In this document: positions 18,780 to 26,261 of the stretch, one piece after another
Layout of the letters: every line of letters starts with the position of its first letter
How positions within the stretch are numbered: the stretch's first letter is position 1
NCBI GenBank assembly: GCA_003194525.1
Contig: NBIV01000803.1
Span: 1 to 26,261 of the forward strand
Direction of reading: 5' to 3'
DNA: 26,261 bases
Origin: Gracilariopsis chorda
Taxonomy: Eukaryota > Rhodophyta > Florideophyceae > Gracilariales > Gracilariaceae
Notes under the pieces: model-generated
Seen by the model: the letters and a program-made list of their open reading frames with translations, nothing else
Database searches by the model: none
Told to the model about the DNA's origin: nothing
Position numbers and translations under genes: made by a program

Positions 18780-19448
18780 ATGCACCGAGAACGACCTGGA
18801 GCTGCAGAGAATCTTGTCTTTGAAACAATTGCAGCGCTGGACGAGCGTAGCGCTTCTAGCATAGTTACGGACGATGATCAGTGTAAAGAGCTTATCGAAA
18901 AGCTTTTGCGCAAACTAGAACCAGCCGAACTCTGGAAAATTGCAAGCGACCATATGCGTCTTTGGAAAAAAGAGCAGAAAGAAGACCTCAGGTATTCCAC
19001 GAACACAATTTCTACATTGGCAGCGCAATCAAACACTGTACAGAGTGGAAAGTTGAAGCAAAAGCGTCGACACACGCATATGCGTGACTCTGGAGGACAC
19101 GATGCAAAAACCGAAGAGCCCGAGCGGATGAAACTGCGAAGAGACTCGCGGGCGAGAAAACATGGAAACAGCATCTACAGAGCTGTCGAAAAGAAACCGA
19201 CTGAGAAGTTTGAAGCAGAAGAATGGGATAAACCGTGCATGAACACTGAAGAATGTTCAGGAATACACCCATTCAGCAAGTGCCCCATCACCACGAAGGA
19301 GAAAAGGCGCGAGCTCCTCGACGAGCATTTTGGAAGAAAGAAGGGAAACAAGAATACGAAAGCCGCGGTACTGCGTTCACCATCCGAGCTGACACCGAAC
19401 ACAGAGAAAGGAAGGTACAGGATTCTCCTGCACGACACGAGGCAGTAG
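18780..19448 (+). pseudogene. Gypsy 1 gag, C-terminal part
   Basis: A 222-codon open frame. ENLVFETIAALDERSAS aligns with NFIIQVITALDQNNAS of element 2's gag. It continues through a basic region (KLKQKRRHTHMR) to a zinc-knuckle-like CMNTEECSGIHPFSKC near 19236-19283. The spacing is C-x5-C-x3-H-x4-C, not the canonical C-x2-C-x4-H-x4-C. The downstream linker (KEKRRELLDEHFGRKKGN) matches element 2's ERKELFEQHYGRRM. Gag forms the cytoplasmic particle. The N-terminal half is missing and there is no 5' LTR. Confidence 0.75.
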
Positions 19449-19720
19449 GTTTGGGAGATTCCGGTGCAGACTACTCCAAGATTCCCTCCGATACCTTTGA
19501 GAAAATCTCGGCAAAGGACCCTGGGCTCTCAAGAAAGCTAGACAAGGTTCATACGACTCTCGAAACCGCACTGACTGCAGAAAACTGGCAACTGTCGGTA
19601 ACCGCGTCGAGAAGAGTGAGCCTGGACCTCACAATAGTACTTCCGCAGACAAGGCTACCAGTACGTATCAGGGGATTAAAGTTTCTGATTGGAGACACGG
19701 AGATGCCAGAGATCCTCTAG
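19253..19720 (+). pseudogene. Gypsy 1 protease region
   Basis: Shifted relative to gag, this frame contains LGDSGADYSKIPSDTF (about 19451-19498), the aspartic protease active-site motif D-S-G-A, and later LDLTIVLPQTRLPVRIRGLK and EMPEIL, which align with SLTVTIFLPGSNIPVRVRGV and MDEILLGRPF of element 2. A TAG at 19718-19720 replaces the expected Leu-Gly-Arg after EIL. It overlaps the end of the gag frame because of a frame change at about 19350-19440. Confidence 0.75.
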
Positions 19721-19859
19721 GATGCTCTCATCTATATGCCATGAGTTGCGAATTCAACGAACATGTGCACTGCGTAGCACAACACATCTACGAAGAATCA
19801 GAAGAAGAGTTGCAGGAAAGTAAGTGAACACTTGCCTAATAACCTATCGTGGAGTTAGA

Positions 19860-20901
19860 TACACAGACCTTGGAGAGGACCCGATCAAACTACCGGAGTG
19901 CCTCTAACCAAAATTCGGGACCGACACGGTTGCCGAGATTGACAAAGCAATTGAATCCGCAGTAAATGATGCCGTGAAGAATGGTTTGTCCGCAGCCGGC
20001 ACTAAGAAACGTCAAAGACTTCTAGGAAAGAACCACCGTTGTCTCGGGATCAAGTTGATATCGCAGCCACCTGCGGACATACGCCCCCTCATGGTCAAAC
20101 TTGTACCAAACGCCAAGCATTACCACACACCACAATGGCAATACTCACCGGCTTAGAGAGCGTTCATAAATCACACCATCAAACAAATAGAAAAATTTGG
20201 AGTCGTGTACAAGAACTATCAAGCAAGGTGAGCGTCCCCTGTATTGGGTGTCCGGAGACCCGGTACCGACAAACTACGTTTTACTGTCGATTTGCGCGGA
20301 AGCAATGCAAGAACCCTGCCCCACCAGTGTGCAATGTCACACTTGGAATCAATGCTGCAGTATTGCGGAGGAAGTTACTATGTCGCCAACATCGACGTTA
20401 CGCACGGGTACTGGCAGCTACCTTTCGACAGGGCATCTCCGGAGGTAATGTCCGTACAAACACCGCTGGGGATACATTCTCCAACTAAGACTATCCAGGG
20501 CGGTACGGAATCTGGGAAACCCTTTTAATATGTGACGGGAGGAAAATTCGAAGGTACGGTGCAACGAATGCTACAATGGCTAGAAGATTTTCTCATGCAC
20601 GCCAAAAATCAAGACGACCTGTTAGCCAATCTCGCATCATTTCTAAAAGTTTTGCTGCGAATTTAGATTCAACTTGAACCACAGAAGTCCCGTTTCTTCA
20701 CAACAGAAGCCAGGTCCTGTGGCAGAATAATATCATCCAAAGAAGTTTTGTAGCGCATTGCGCTACTCGGGAGACTAGCCACTATCAGTGGAGCTAGGAG
20801 CAGCAGAGAATGTCAGGAGGAGTCTAGCTGTCCAAAAATTGTTCGAATCGCGAGCTCGATTCCATGTTTCCAGAGAAAGTACGACTACTTAGCGATGTTC
20901 A
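19860..20901 (+). pseudogene. Gypsy 1 reverse transcriptase, inactive
   Basis: Blocks in order: EDPIKLPECL (about 19875), GLSAAGTKKRQRLLGKNH, KLRFTVDLRGSNARTLP (about 20270-20320), NIDVTHGYWQLPF with the first catalytic Asp (about 20389-20427), and MSVQTPLGIHS. The active-site motif reads WLEDFLMHA (about 20577-20605), Glu-Asp where the family has Asp-Asp. Stops occur at 20154-20156 and 20526-20528, among others. After about 20750 similarity fades, and the element is cut at 20901 by the LTR of element 2. Confidence 0.8.
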
Positions 20902-21302
20902 TGTTGTGTAATCTGCTGCGGCTGTCGCGTCGCACAAGATTTGGGCGCAAATGCACAAGTATAATTAGGCGACAAATGCGTCTGAATTTCTTACGTCATT
21001 ATCTTGCGCACGTCAACTCAGTACTGTAACTACTCTAGCTTAATAGTACTGATAGATTGCGCAATAGTCTATTCTTGTCATCTCGGCAGACAACTGAGAT
21101 GGCATGGGGCGCCTATAAAAACCTCCGACTCGCTTCGGAGGTATCCACGAGAGGAAAAAAAGCCGCGTTGGTGTGCCCATTCTTTCTCTGTCTAGCTCCT
21201 ATCCCTTCCCTTCCCTTCCTGACAGCACGCCGTAACGTAGACGCCGCCAGCCAACACTCAACATCAAAGCGCTTTGTTTTCGAAAGAGTAAGAGTGGTTT
21301 CA
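20902..21302 (+). repeat. 5' LTR of Gypsy element 2
   Basis: The start at TGTTGTGTAATC is fixed by the match to 25958. The end is uncertain: the internal candidates are CTCAACA at 21263 (which mirrors the TGTTG start) or TTTCA at 21302, two bases before a possible primer-binding site. It holds a TATA box, a hairpin just after it and a C/T-rich stretch at 21180-21220. Confidence 0.85.
21114..21142 (+). promoter_or_regulatory. LTR TATA box and adjacent 8-bp hairpin
   Basis: TATAAAA at 21114-21120. Immediately after it, arms 21121-21128 (acctccga) and 21135-21142 (tcggaggt) form a perfect 8-bp stem with a 6-nt loop. The same arrangement is in the 3' LTR (TATA 26170-26176, hairpin 26177-26198). 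If transcription starts about 25-30 bp downstream of TATA, the start would fall at or just after the hairpin. Confidence 0.6.
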
Positions 21303-21304
21303 AC

Positions 21305-21316
21305 TGGTTCACACTG
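21305..21316 (+). other. Candidate primer-binding site
   Basis: TGGTTCACACTG starts with TGG, the complement of a tRNA 3' CCA, and lies two bases after a possible LTR end and 13 bases before the gag ATG. The primer tRNA cannot be named from this alone. Confidence 0.3.
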
Positions 21317-21328
21317 ATCATCCTGGTC

Positions 21329-22173
21329 ATGGCAGCTTCGAACTATGGCGTGGGGTCTGTCATACAGCCGCCCATGCTGAAAGCAGTAGATCAACCGTCC
21401 TTGATCAAATTCGAGACTGCTTACGCCGCGTACAAGGCGAAAGTGGACGATGTCAACAAGGACCGTGATGACAACTCCAAACTTTCTGTCGCATCTATCA
21501 AAGACTGCATGGAGTCGTCCACACTGCACGCTCTTTGTCTCATTGGAGAAATTGGAGAGGCATCTACTGTGGAGGAAGCCACCTCGGACATGGTTAACAA
21601 TTGGTTCGAAAACGCCTCCACGTCGACCCCAAGGACCTTTTGAGCGTATTGACGCATCCTTGCGCAGCATCACGTTCAAGCCAAACAAGGAGGACCCGGA
21701 GGTGGTGTGGCGAACTTCATCATTCAAGTGATCACTGCCTTAGATCAGAACAATGCGTCAGAGGTTCTCAAAGACAGTGACATGGCTAGAAGTTTTCTGG
21801 ATCGCCTAGTTAGCAAATTCCAACCAGACGTTTTGCAAGAGAGGATTAAGATGCTGCGGCGTGGTTGGACGAGGAGTCAATTGGCTGATATCAAGCTGTT
21901 CAAGACGAAGTGGCCAAAATCGCGTTGGAAATCTCTCTGACGGAGACCGCTCTGTCTCGAGTTAATCCACATAAGTCTAAGCAACTGCGTGAACGAGCAC
22001 GCAAGCATGACTCCTCTACGAGGACAGCTGCGCCAAGTAAAAAGTCCAAAGAATCTGGGAAAGAATTTCGACGCTCAGGAAAACGTAAGGACACTGAATG
22101 GTCTGAACCATGTCTTAACGACAAGTGCAATGGCGTGCACCGCCTGAAGGACTGTTCCGAACACATCAACTGA
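21329..22173 (+). pseudogene. Gypsy 2 gag, frameshifted
   Basis: ATG at 21329 (MAASNYGVGSVIQPP). The first frame runs to about 21620, with helical sequence (SLIKFETAYAAYKAKVDDV). It then passes through at least four one-base frame changes near 21620, 21658, 21703 and 21900. The later blocks are ITFKPNKEDPE, NFIIQVITALDQNNAS, ERIKMLRRGWTRSQLADI and KIALEISLTETALSRV. The end is basic (TAAPSKKSKESGKEF) with a zinc-knuckle-like CLNDKCNGVHRLKDC, spacing C-x4-C-x3-H-x4-C. It would bind the element's RNA and assemble particles. There are almost no premature stops within the individual correct frames. Confidence 0.85.
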
Positions 22174-22882
22174 ACGGAAGGAAGGAATTGTTTGAGCAGC
22201 ATTACGGTAGAAGGATGCGAAGAGAGCTAAAACTCTCAAGGAATCGTGTACTGGTAAGGCCATGGCGCTTGATGGCAATGCCGGTCGTTTTCGAGTCGCA
22301 TTGGAAGATACAATCTTCGATGTATCATTAGGCGACTCTGGGGCAGACTTCAGCGCCATCGATGAGGTGGTCTACAGTAAGCTGCTCAGTGCAGTACCCG
22401 ATCTTCCGGTGAAGAACTTTGAAAAGCCGTTACCACTTGCTGGTGCTTTCAAGACGGAAGGTGACCCAAATGTTTCACGCCTCTCGCTCCGTTTCTCTCA
22501 CTGTTACCATCTTTCTCCCAGGCTCGAACATCCCTGTCAGGGTACGTGGTGTGGAATTCTTCGTGGTCGAAGCAGCCAATGGACGAGATTCTTCTCGGTC
22601 GCCCTTTTCTCAACTCCAATTGGATTTAACCTTAACGAACATCTCGTTCGTGTCAGGAACGAGATACATGACAAGCATGTGGACGAACTGGACGAAGAGC
22701 GCGTCAAGCTTGCCACTGCCAAGTATCAAGGTTTGTCCTACATGAGTGCTGACGATGACCCCATTGATTTGCCGGAATGTCTGGCGGCTGGTATTGGCAA
22801 GGACGACAAGCAGTCTATTGACAAGGCATTTGAGAAATTCTCGCCGATGCCCACGGTCAAGGCATATCGTCCAACGGTATGA
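22174..22882 (+). pseudogene. Gypsy 2 protease and linker, frameshifted
   Basis: ELFEQHYGRRM continues from the gag end in a new frame. After another shift come KAMALDGNAGRF and VSLGDSGADFSAID (about 22325-22365), the aspartic protease D-S-G-A motif. A shift near 22465 gives SLTVTIFLPGSNIPVRVRGV, another near 22575 gives MDEILLGRPFLNS, and another near 22610 leads into FNLNEHLVRVRNEIHDKHVD and DDDPIDLPECLAAGIG. The last block is conserved in element 1 (EDPIKLPECL), so it is a real part of the polyprotein linking protease to reverse transcriptase. Confidence 0.85.
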
Positions 22883-23890
22883 AGAAGATCACAGCAATGC
22901 TAGAGCGCTATCGAGGGATGTGTTTCGTATCAAACTGGGCGCAGATCCACCTGCCGACGTTCCGCCCCTGACGATCACTCCTGTTGAGAACGCAAACCCT
23001 TACGATCTCCACAGAGACGCTATGCGCCTCAGCAGAGAGACTTCATCGTGCAGACGATTCGCGAACTGGAGACCGTAGAGCCATCTACAAGAATCCATCG
23101 GCCAGGTGGCTTCGCCTGCGCTCGCTGTAGCAAAAACCTGGTTCGACCAAACTACGGTTCACAGTTGACCTCCGCGGCCCCAATGCGCGTACTGTACCAA
23201 TACAATCCGCCATGCCACACCTGGAATCGAAGTTCCAGGACGTCACCGGAAGCACGTGCTTTGCCAATATCGACCTGGCTCACGGCTATTGGCAAGTACA
23301 TCTTTCGGCAGAATCACAGGAATTGATGTCCATCCAGACTCCAATTGGAGTGTACTTCTCTAAACGTCTCCTACAAGGCGGCAGTGACTCTGGTAATCAC
23401 TTCCAGGCCGTGCTGGCCGACAAATTTCAGGGACGAGTAGAAAAGATGCTGCAGTGGATTGATGATTTCTTGTTCTACGCCAAGAATGAGCAAGAGCTGT
23501 TATCCAATCTCGAACGTTTTTCCTCGTATGCGAAGATATCGGGCTGAAGATTCATGCGAGAAGACCACTCTATTTGCGCGCCAAGTGCATTTTGTGGACG
23601 TATAATCTCCGCAGATGGAGTACAATACCATCCACGTCACTACGAGGCCCTAGTTCAGATGAAGAAGCCGACTATGGCATGCGAGCTTCAGCAGTTTGTG
23701 TGCGCCACAAACTGGATGCGAAATTCGATTCCATCTTACTCTGAGCGCATCGCTCCTCTCCATCAATTACTCGAACGCTGCTACTCGCAGGTTGGAAAGA
23801 GAACCAAACGTGCCCTGCGCAACCTCTCCGTCACCGACTCATGGGGCGCTGAACACGATGCAGCTTTCGCTGACATCAAACGCCAACTGA
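22870..23890 (+). pseudogene. Gypsy 2 reverse transcriptase, frameshifted
   Basis: Starts with ALSRDVFRIKLGADPPADVP (about 22905-22965). Further blocks are FIVQTIRELETVE, AIYKNPSARW, ASPALAVAK and KLRFTVDLRGPNARTVP, each in a shifted frame. A continuous stretch, 23212-23547, then holds NIDLAHGYWQVHLS (first catalytic Asp) and QWIDDFLFYAKNEQELL, the Asp-Asp active site in an I-D-D-F context. The connection continues via RIISADGVQYHPRHYEAL and CELQQFVCATNWMRNSIPSY (about 23600-23740), the usual Gypsy RT/RNase H junction. All catalytic aspartates are present, unlike element 1. Confidence 0.9.
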
Positions 23891-24340
23891 CCGCTGCCGT
23901 CAAACTTGCTCATCCTAAGAAGAACATCAGCTGTGGCCTTTTTCCGGACGCATCTTATTCACACTGGGCCGCTATTCTCACTCAAGTGCCAATCGAAGAG
24001 CGACGCAAGCCCATTGAAGAGCAGCACCATGAACCCTTATGCTTCCTCTCTGGTTCGTTTTCAGGATCAGCTGTCAACTGGTCCGTACCGGAGAAGGAAG
24101 GGGTTTGCAATAGTAGAGTCCATGTGCCGTTTGGATTATTTGGTAACCGGACATGAAGTGAACATCTTCACGGATCACGCCAACCTTGTATACCTGTACG
24201 ATCCTTATGGTAGAAACCCAGGCATTGCTCGACAGACTGCAAGCAAATTGATGCGCTGGGCCATCAAACTCAGTGCGTTTCGGTATGTCGTAGAGCACCT
24301 GCCCGGGGATCACAACGTGTGGGCCGACATGCTCACCCGC
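23891..24340 (+). pseudogene. Gypsy 2 RNase H domain, one frameshift
   Basis: The first catalytic Asp is in GLFPDASYSHWAA (about 23935-23975). After CFLSGSFSGSAVNWSVPEKE a frame change near 24105 gives FAIVESMCRLDYL (catalytic Glu), VNIFTDHANLVYLYDP (second Asp) and HLPGDHNVWADMLTRW (last Asp, about 24295-24345). All four expected acidic residues are kept. The TDHANL and VWADMLTRW wording is the form I know from oomycete and algal Gypsy elements. Confidence 0.9.
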
Positions 24341-25440
24341 TGGGCTGTCAACCCAAGGCGAACAGTAAGGGCAGTCAATGTTCTACGTGTTAAAGCTCTC
24401 ATGGTGGCACCAATTAATCCTGGCACAGACCCCAAGTTAGACTGGCCTGATCTCAATGACATCAAGCAGGCACAGTCATCGAGCAAGGAAGTGCCGCCGA
24501 AGGGGTTCAGGAAGTCAGAAGGCGTCATGCGAAGCGATAAGGACATTCTGTGGATCCCATCGCACTGCAAACTTCTCAAGCTGCGCGTAGCGATCGCAGC
24601 ACACACCGGACCTGGCGGGCATAGGAGCTCCAATGTCACCATAGCAATCACGAAGGCTTATTTCCTGGAAGGGAATGGATGAAGATCTTAAGTCATTTGT
24701 GAAGACATGTCTCCATTGCCTTTGCACAGAACCAGCCAAGACTATTCCTCGCCCGTTGGGACATGCTCTTCACGCTAATCAGCCGAACGAACTGCTGCAT
24801 TTCGATTTTTGCTACATGTCCCCTGCAGAGAATGACTTTCTTTATGTCCTCGTGCTCAAAGACGACCACAGTGGCTACGTTTGGCTCGTGCCTACAACGG
24901 AGACTACAGCCGAAGTGGTCGCCGATGAATTGATCAGGTGGTTTGCAGCATTTGGAGTCGTGCAACAATGGGTTTCCGATAGAGGCTCCCACTTCAAGAA
25001 TGAAGTTGTACGTCATCTTAAGGACAGAACAAAGTCTTCGCATCATTTCACTCTAGCGTATTGCCCCTGGTCGAATGGCACTGTCGAAGTGGTGTGTCGC
25101 GAGCTGCTACGAGCATGTCGAGCTTTACTTTCTGAGTACCAGCTTCCGCAGAACTGCTGGCCGAGTATCCTTCCGGTGGTACAATCCGCGCTGAATAGCT
25201 CCATCCTTGAACGCCTCGGTAATCGCTGTCCTCTTACAGTATTCACTGGGCACAAGCAAGATACCCGCTTTCAGCAATTACGCGCAAAGAAAACGGGAAG
25301 TGCCGCATTATCTCCCTGGACAATATTCGCCTCCGTCAAGTACATAACATTGACGCTACTCTACAGGCCTTCTCGGATATGCACAAGGACGTGGCAGCAC
25401 GATCCACTGAGAAACGAAGAAAGGCTGTAGAATCACACAA
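24341..25440 (+). pseudogene. Gypsy 2 integrase, D,D-35-E, frameshifted ends
   Basis: The zinc-binding part is AHTGPGGHRSSN (His-x5-His, about 24600-24635) followed by CLHC (about 24710), with a frame change near 24680 between them. In the main frame (24675-25430) the core has HFDFCYMS (first Asp), WVSDRGSHF (second Asp) and CPWSNGTVEVVCREL (Glu). Thirty-five residues separate the second Asp and the Glu, the canonical spacing. A frame change near 25270-25300 breaks the C-terminal part, where KDVAARSTEKRRKAVESHN appears in another frame. The catalytic triad is complete, so only the shifts disable it. Confidence 0.93.
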
Positions 25441-25904
25441 CAGAAGACGAGTGTTCGTGCCGTCAATTTCTCAGAAGGCGACTTTGTTTTACGTGGTGTA
25501 CTGCAGAGAGAACGCACTTGAAAGCCATCTCTCAAATGGATGGGGCCCTACCGTGTGGCGGAATGTCGTTCTGAGTACATTTTCGTTGTAGAGTCGCTAC
25601 TGGATGGGACGAAGCAAGAGGTGCACGGAAGCGCCTGAAGTTTTTTCGGAACAAGGAGTTTGAAGTGACCGAAGAACTTCGGGACTACCTGTCCTACCAA
25701 CAAGGGGAACTTCTGGTGGTCGATTGCTTTCAGGACATCAGAAGAAAGCAAGGTACCGTTGAGTTGTTGGTAAAGTGGCGGGGGTTTTCGGCTGAAGAGA
25801 CGGATTGGGTCACAATCGTATCCCTGCGGGATGATGTTCCTGTACTGGTTAGGGAATATCTGGAGAATTGTCTCGGATTGGTACGAAGCGGCAACGCAAC
25901 TTAG
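25441..25904 (+). pseudogene. Gypsy 2 integrase tail with chromodomain
   Basis: Short shifted pieces (VNFSEGDFVLRG, WMGPYRVAECRSEYIFVVES) match the integrase tail's GPY/F-like module. They are followed by the frame 25665-25904 with the chromodomain: ELLVVDCFQDIRR, VELLVKWRGFSAEETDWVTI, then VPVLVREYLENCL. The conserved LVKW-x-GF and Trp are present. Chromodomains in this position direct insertion towards particular histone marks in other chromoviruses. The ORF stop lies about 50 bp before the 3' LTR. Confidence 0.88.
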
Positions 25905-25957
25905 CCGCTGCAGTCATGTAAGAATCTTCAGTTCTCACTTCAGAACTTACGGGGCGC

Positions 25958-26261
25958 TGTTGTGTAATCTGCTGCGGCTGTCGCGTCGCACAAGATTTGG
26001 GCGCAAATGCACAAGTATAATTAGGCGACAAATGCGTCTGAATTTCTTACGTCATTATCTTGCGCACGTCAACTCAGTACTGTAACTACTCTAGCTTAAT
26101 AGTACTGATAGATTGCGCAATAGTCTATTCTTGTCATCTCGGCAGACAACTGAGATGGCATGGGGCGCCTATAAAAACCTCCGACTCGCTTCGGAGGTAT
26201 CCACGAGAGGAAAAAAGCGCGTGGGTGTGCCCATTCTTTCTCTGTCTAGCTCCTATCCCTT
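25958..26261 (+). repeat. 3' LTR of Gypsy element 2 (truncated by window end)
   Basis: Starts TGTTGTGTAATC and matches 20902-21208 with about three changes, all in or near aaaaaagcgcgtgggtg. The sequence just before it ends in acggggcgc, so no clear polypurine tract is seen beyond the GGGG. Confidence 0.95.

Larger units (their letters stand above)
18777..20901 (+). mobile_element. Gypsy element 1: 5'-truncated, decayed, interrupted by element 2
   Basis: Collinear with the internal region of element 2 from mid-gag to just after the reverse transcriptase, but clearly diverged. It starts in gag without a 5' LTR or gag N-terminus, directly after the LINE remnant. It stops at 20901, exactly where the TG of element 2's 5' LTR begins. 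RNase H, integrase and chromodomain are not in the window and would be expected beyond element 2's 3' LTR if this is a nested insertion. Confidence 0.85.
20902..26261 (+). mobile_element. Gypsy element 2: Ty3/Gypsy chromodomain LTR retrotransposon (3' end outside window)
   Basis: Flanked by direct repeats 20902-21208 and 25958-26261, identical except for about three changes in the visible part. The internal order is gag, protease, reverse transcriptase, RNase H, integrase, chromodomain, which defines a Ty3/Gypsy chromovirus-type element. Coding is split over many frames by single-base shifts while most catalytic residues are kept. The 3' LTR is cut by the window end, so the target-site duplication cannot be checked; the five bases before the 5' LTR are gttca. 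Confidence 0.95.

Overview
The window looks like nuclear DNA of a eukaryote with compact, apparently intron-poor genes and a plastid ancestry, most simply a red alga. The reasons are a DUF3326 relative (a cyanobacterial/plastid-lineage family as I recall it) with a possible transit-peptide-like start, a complex I NDUFA13-like fragment, an MTR4-type RNA helicase, a two-RRM hnRNP-like protein, a valyl-tRNA synthetase tail, and Ty3/Gypsy chromodomain elements of the type I know from oomycetes and algae. The lineage is an inference. No prokaryotic operon structure, rRNA, tRNA or CRISPR was seen. Almost nothing in the window is an intact conserved gene.

Layout: (1) 1-2854 is copy A of a long dispersed repeat, and 14234-17441 is copy B in the same orientation 14.2 kb away. 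Both carry a 183-bp minisatellite (about four units in A, six in B), five CACGTG boxes and two hairpins near the shared right end. The left end of the repeat is not visible because the window opens inside it. In copy B the minisatellite reads as a 61-residue protein repeat on the minus strand. That frame continues, after one stop codon, into an unidentified 263-codon basic ORF (13488-14279).

(2) 2855-12360 is a graveyard of decayed host-type genes: DUF3326 (-), NDUFA13 fragment (-), an unidentified fragment (+), MTR4 helicase (+), an RRM protein (+), a coiled-coil/SNARE-like gene (-) and the valyl-tRNA synthetase C-terminus (-). Each shows frameshifts, stops or deletions. The spacing and mixed strands look like an ordinary gene-dense segment that was duplicated and then left to decay.

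(3) 17442-20901 is a pile-up of mobile-element debris: a 138-bp LTR-like sequence with heat-shock-element-like motifs, a non-LTR (LINE) 3' remnant with RNase H and a Cys-His motif, and a 5'-truncated Gypsy element whose reverse transcriptase active site is damaged.

(4) 20902-26261 is a second, much younger Gypsy chromovirus-type element inserted into the first. Its two LTRs are nearly identical over the visible 304-307 bp. It has gag with an unusual zinc knuckle, protease, reverse transcriptase, RNase H, a D,D-35-E integrase and a chromodomain, but the coding sequence is broken by many one-base frame changes. The mismatch between young LTRs and a heavily frameshifted interior suggests either sequence/assembly indel error or unusual indel decay. 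The 3' LTR runs off the window end.
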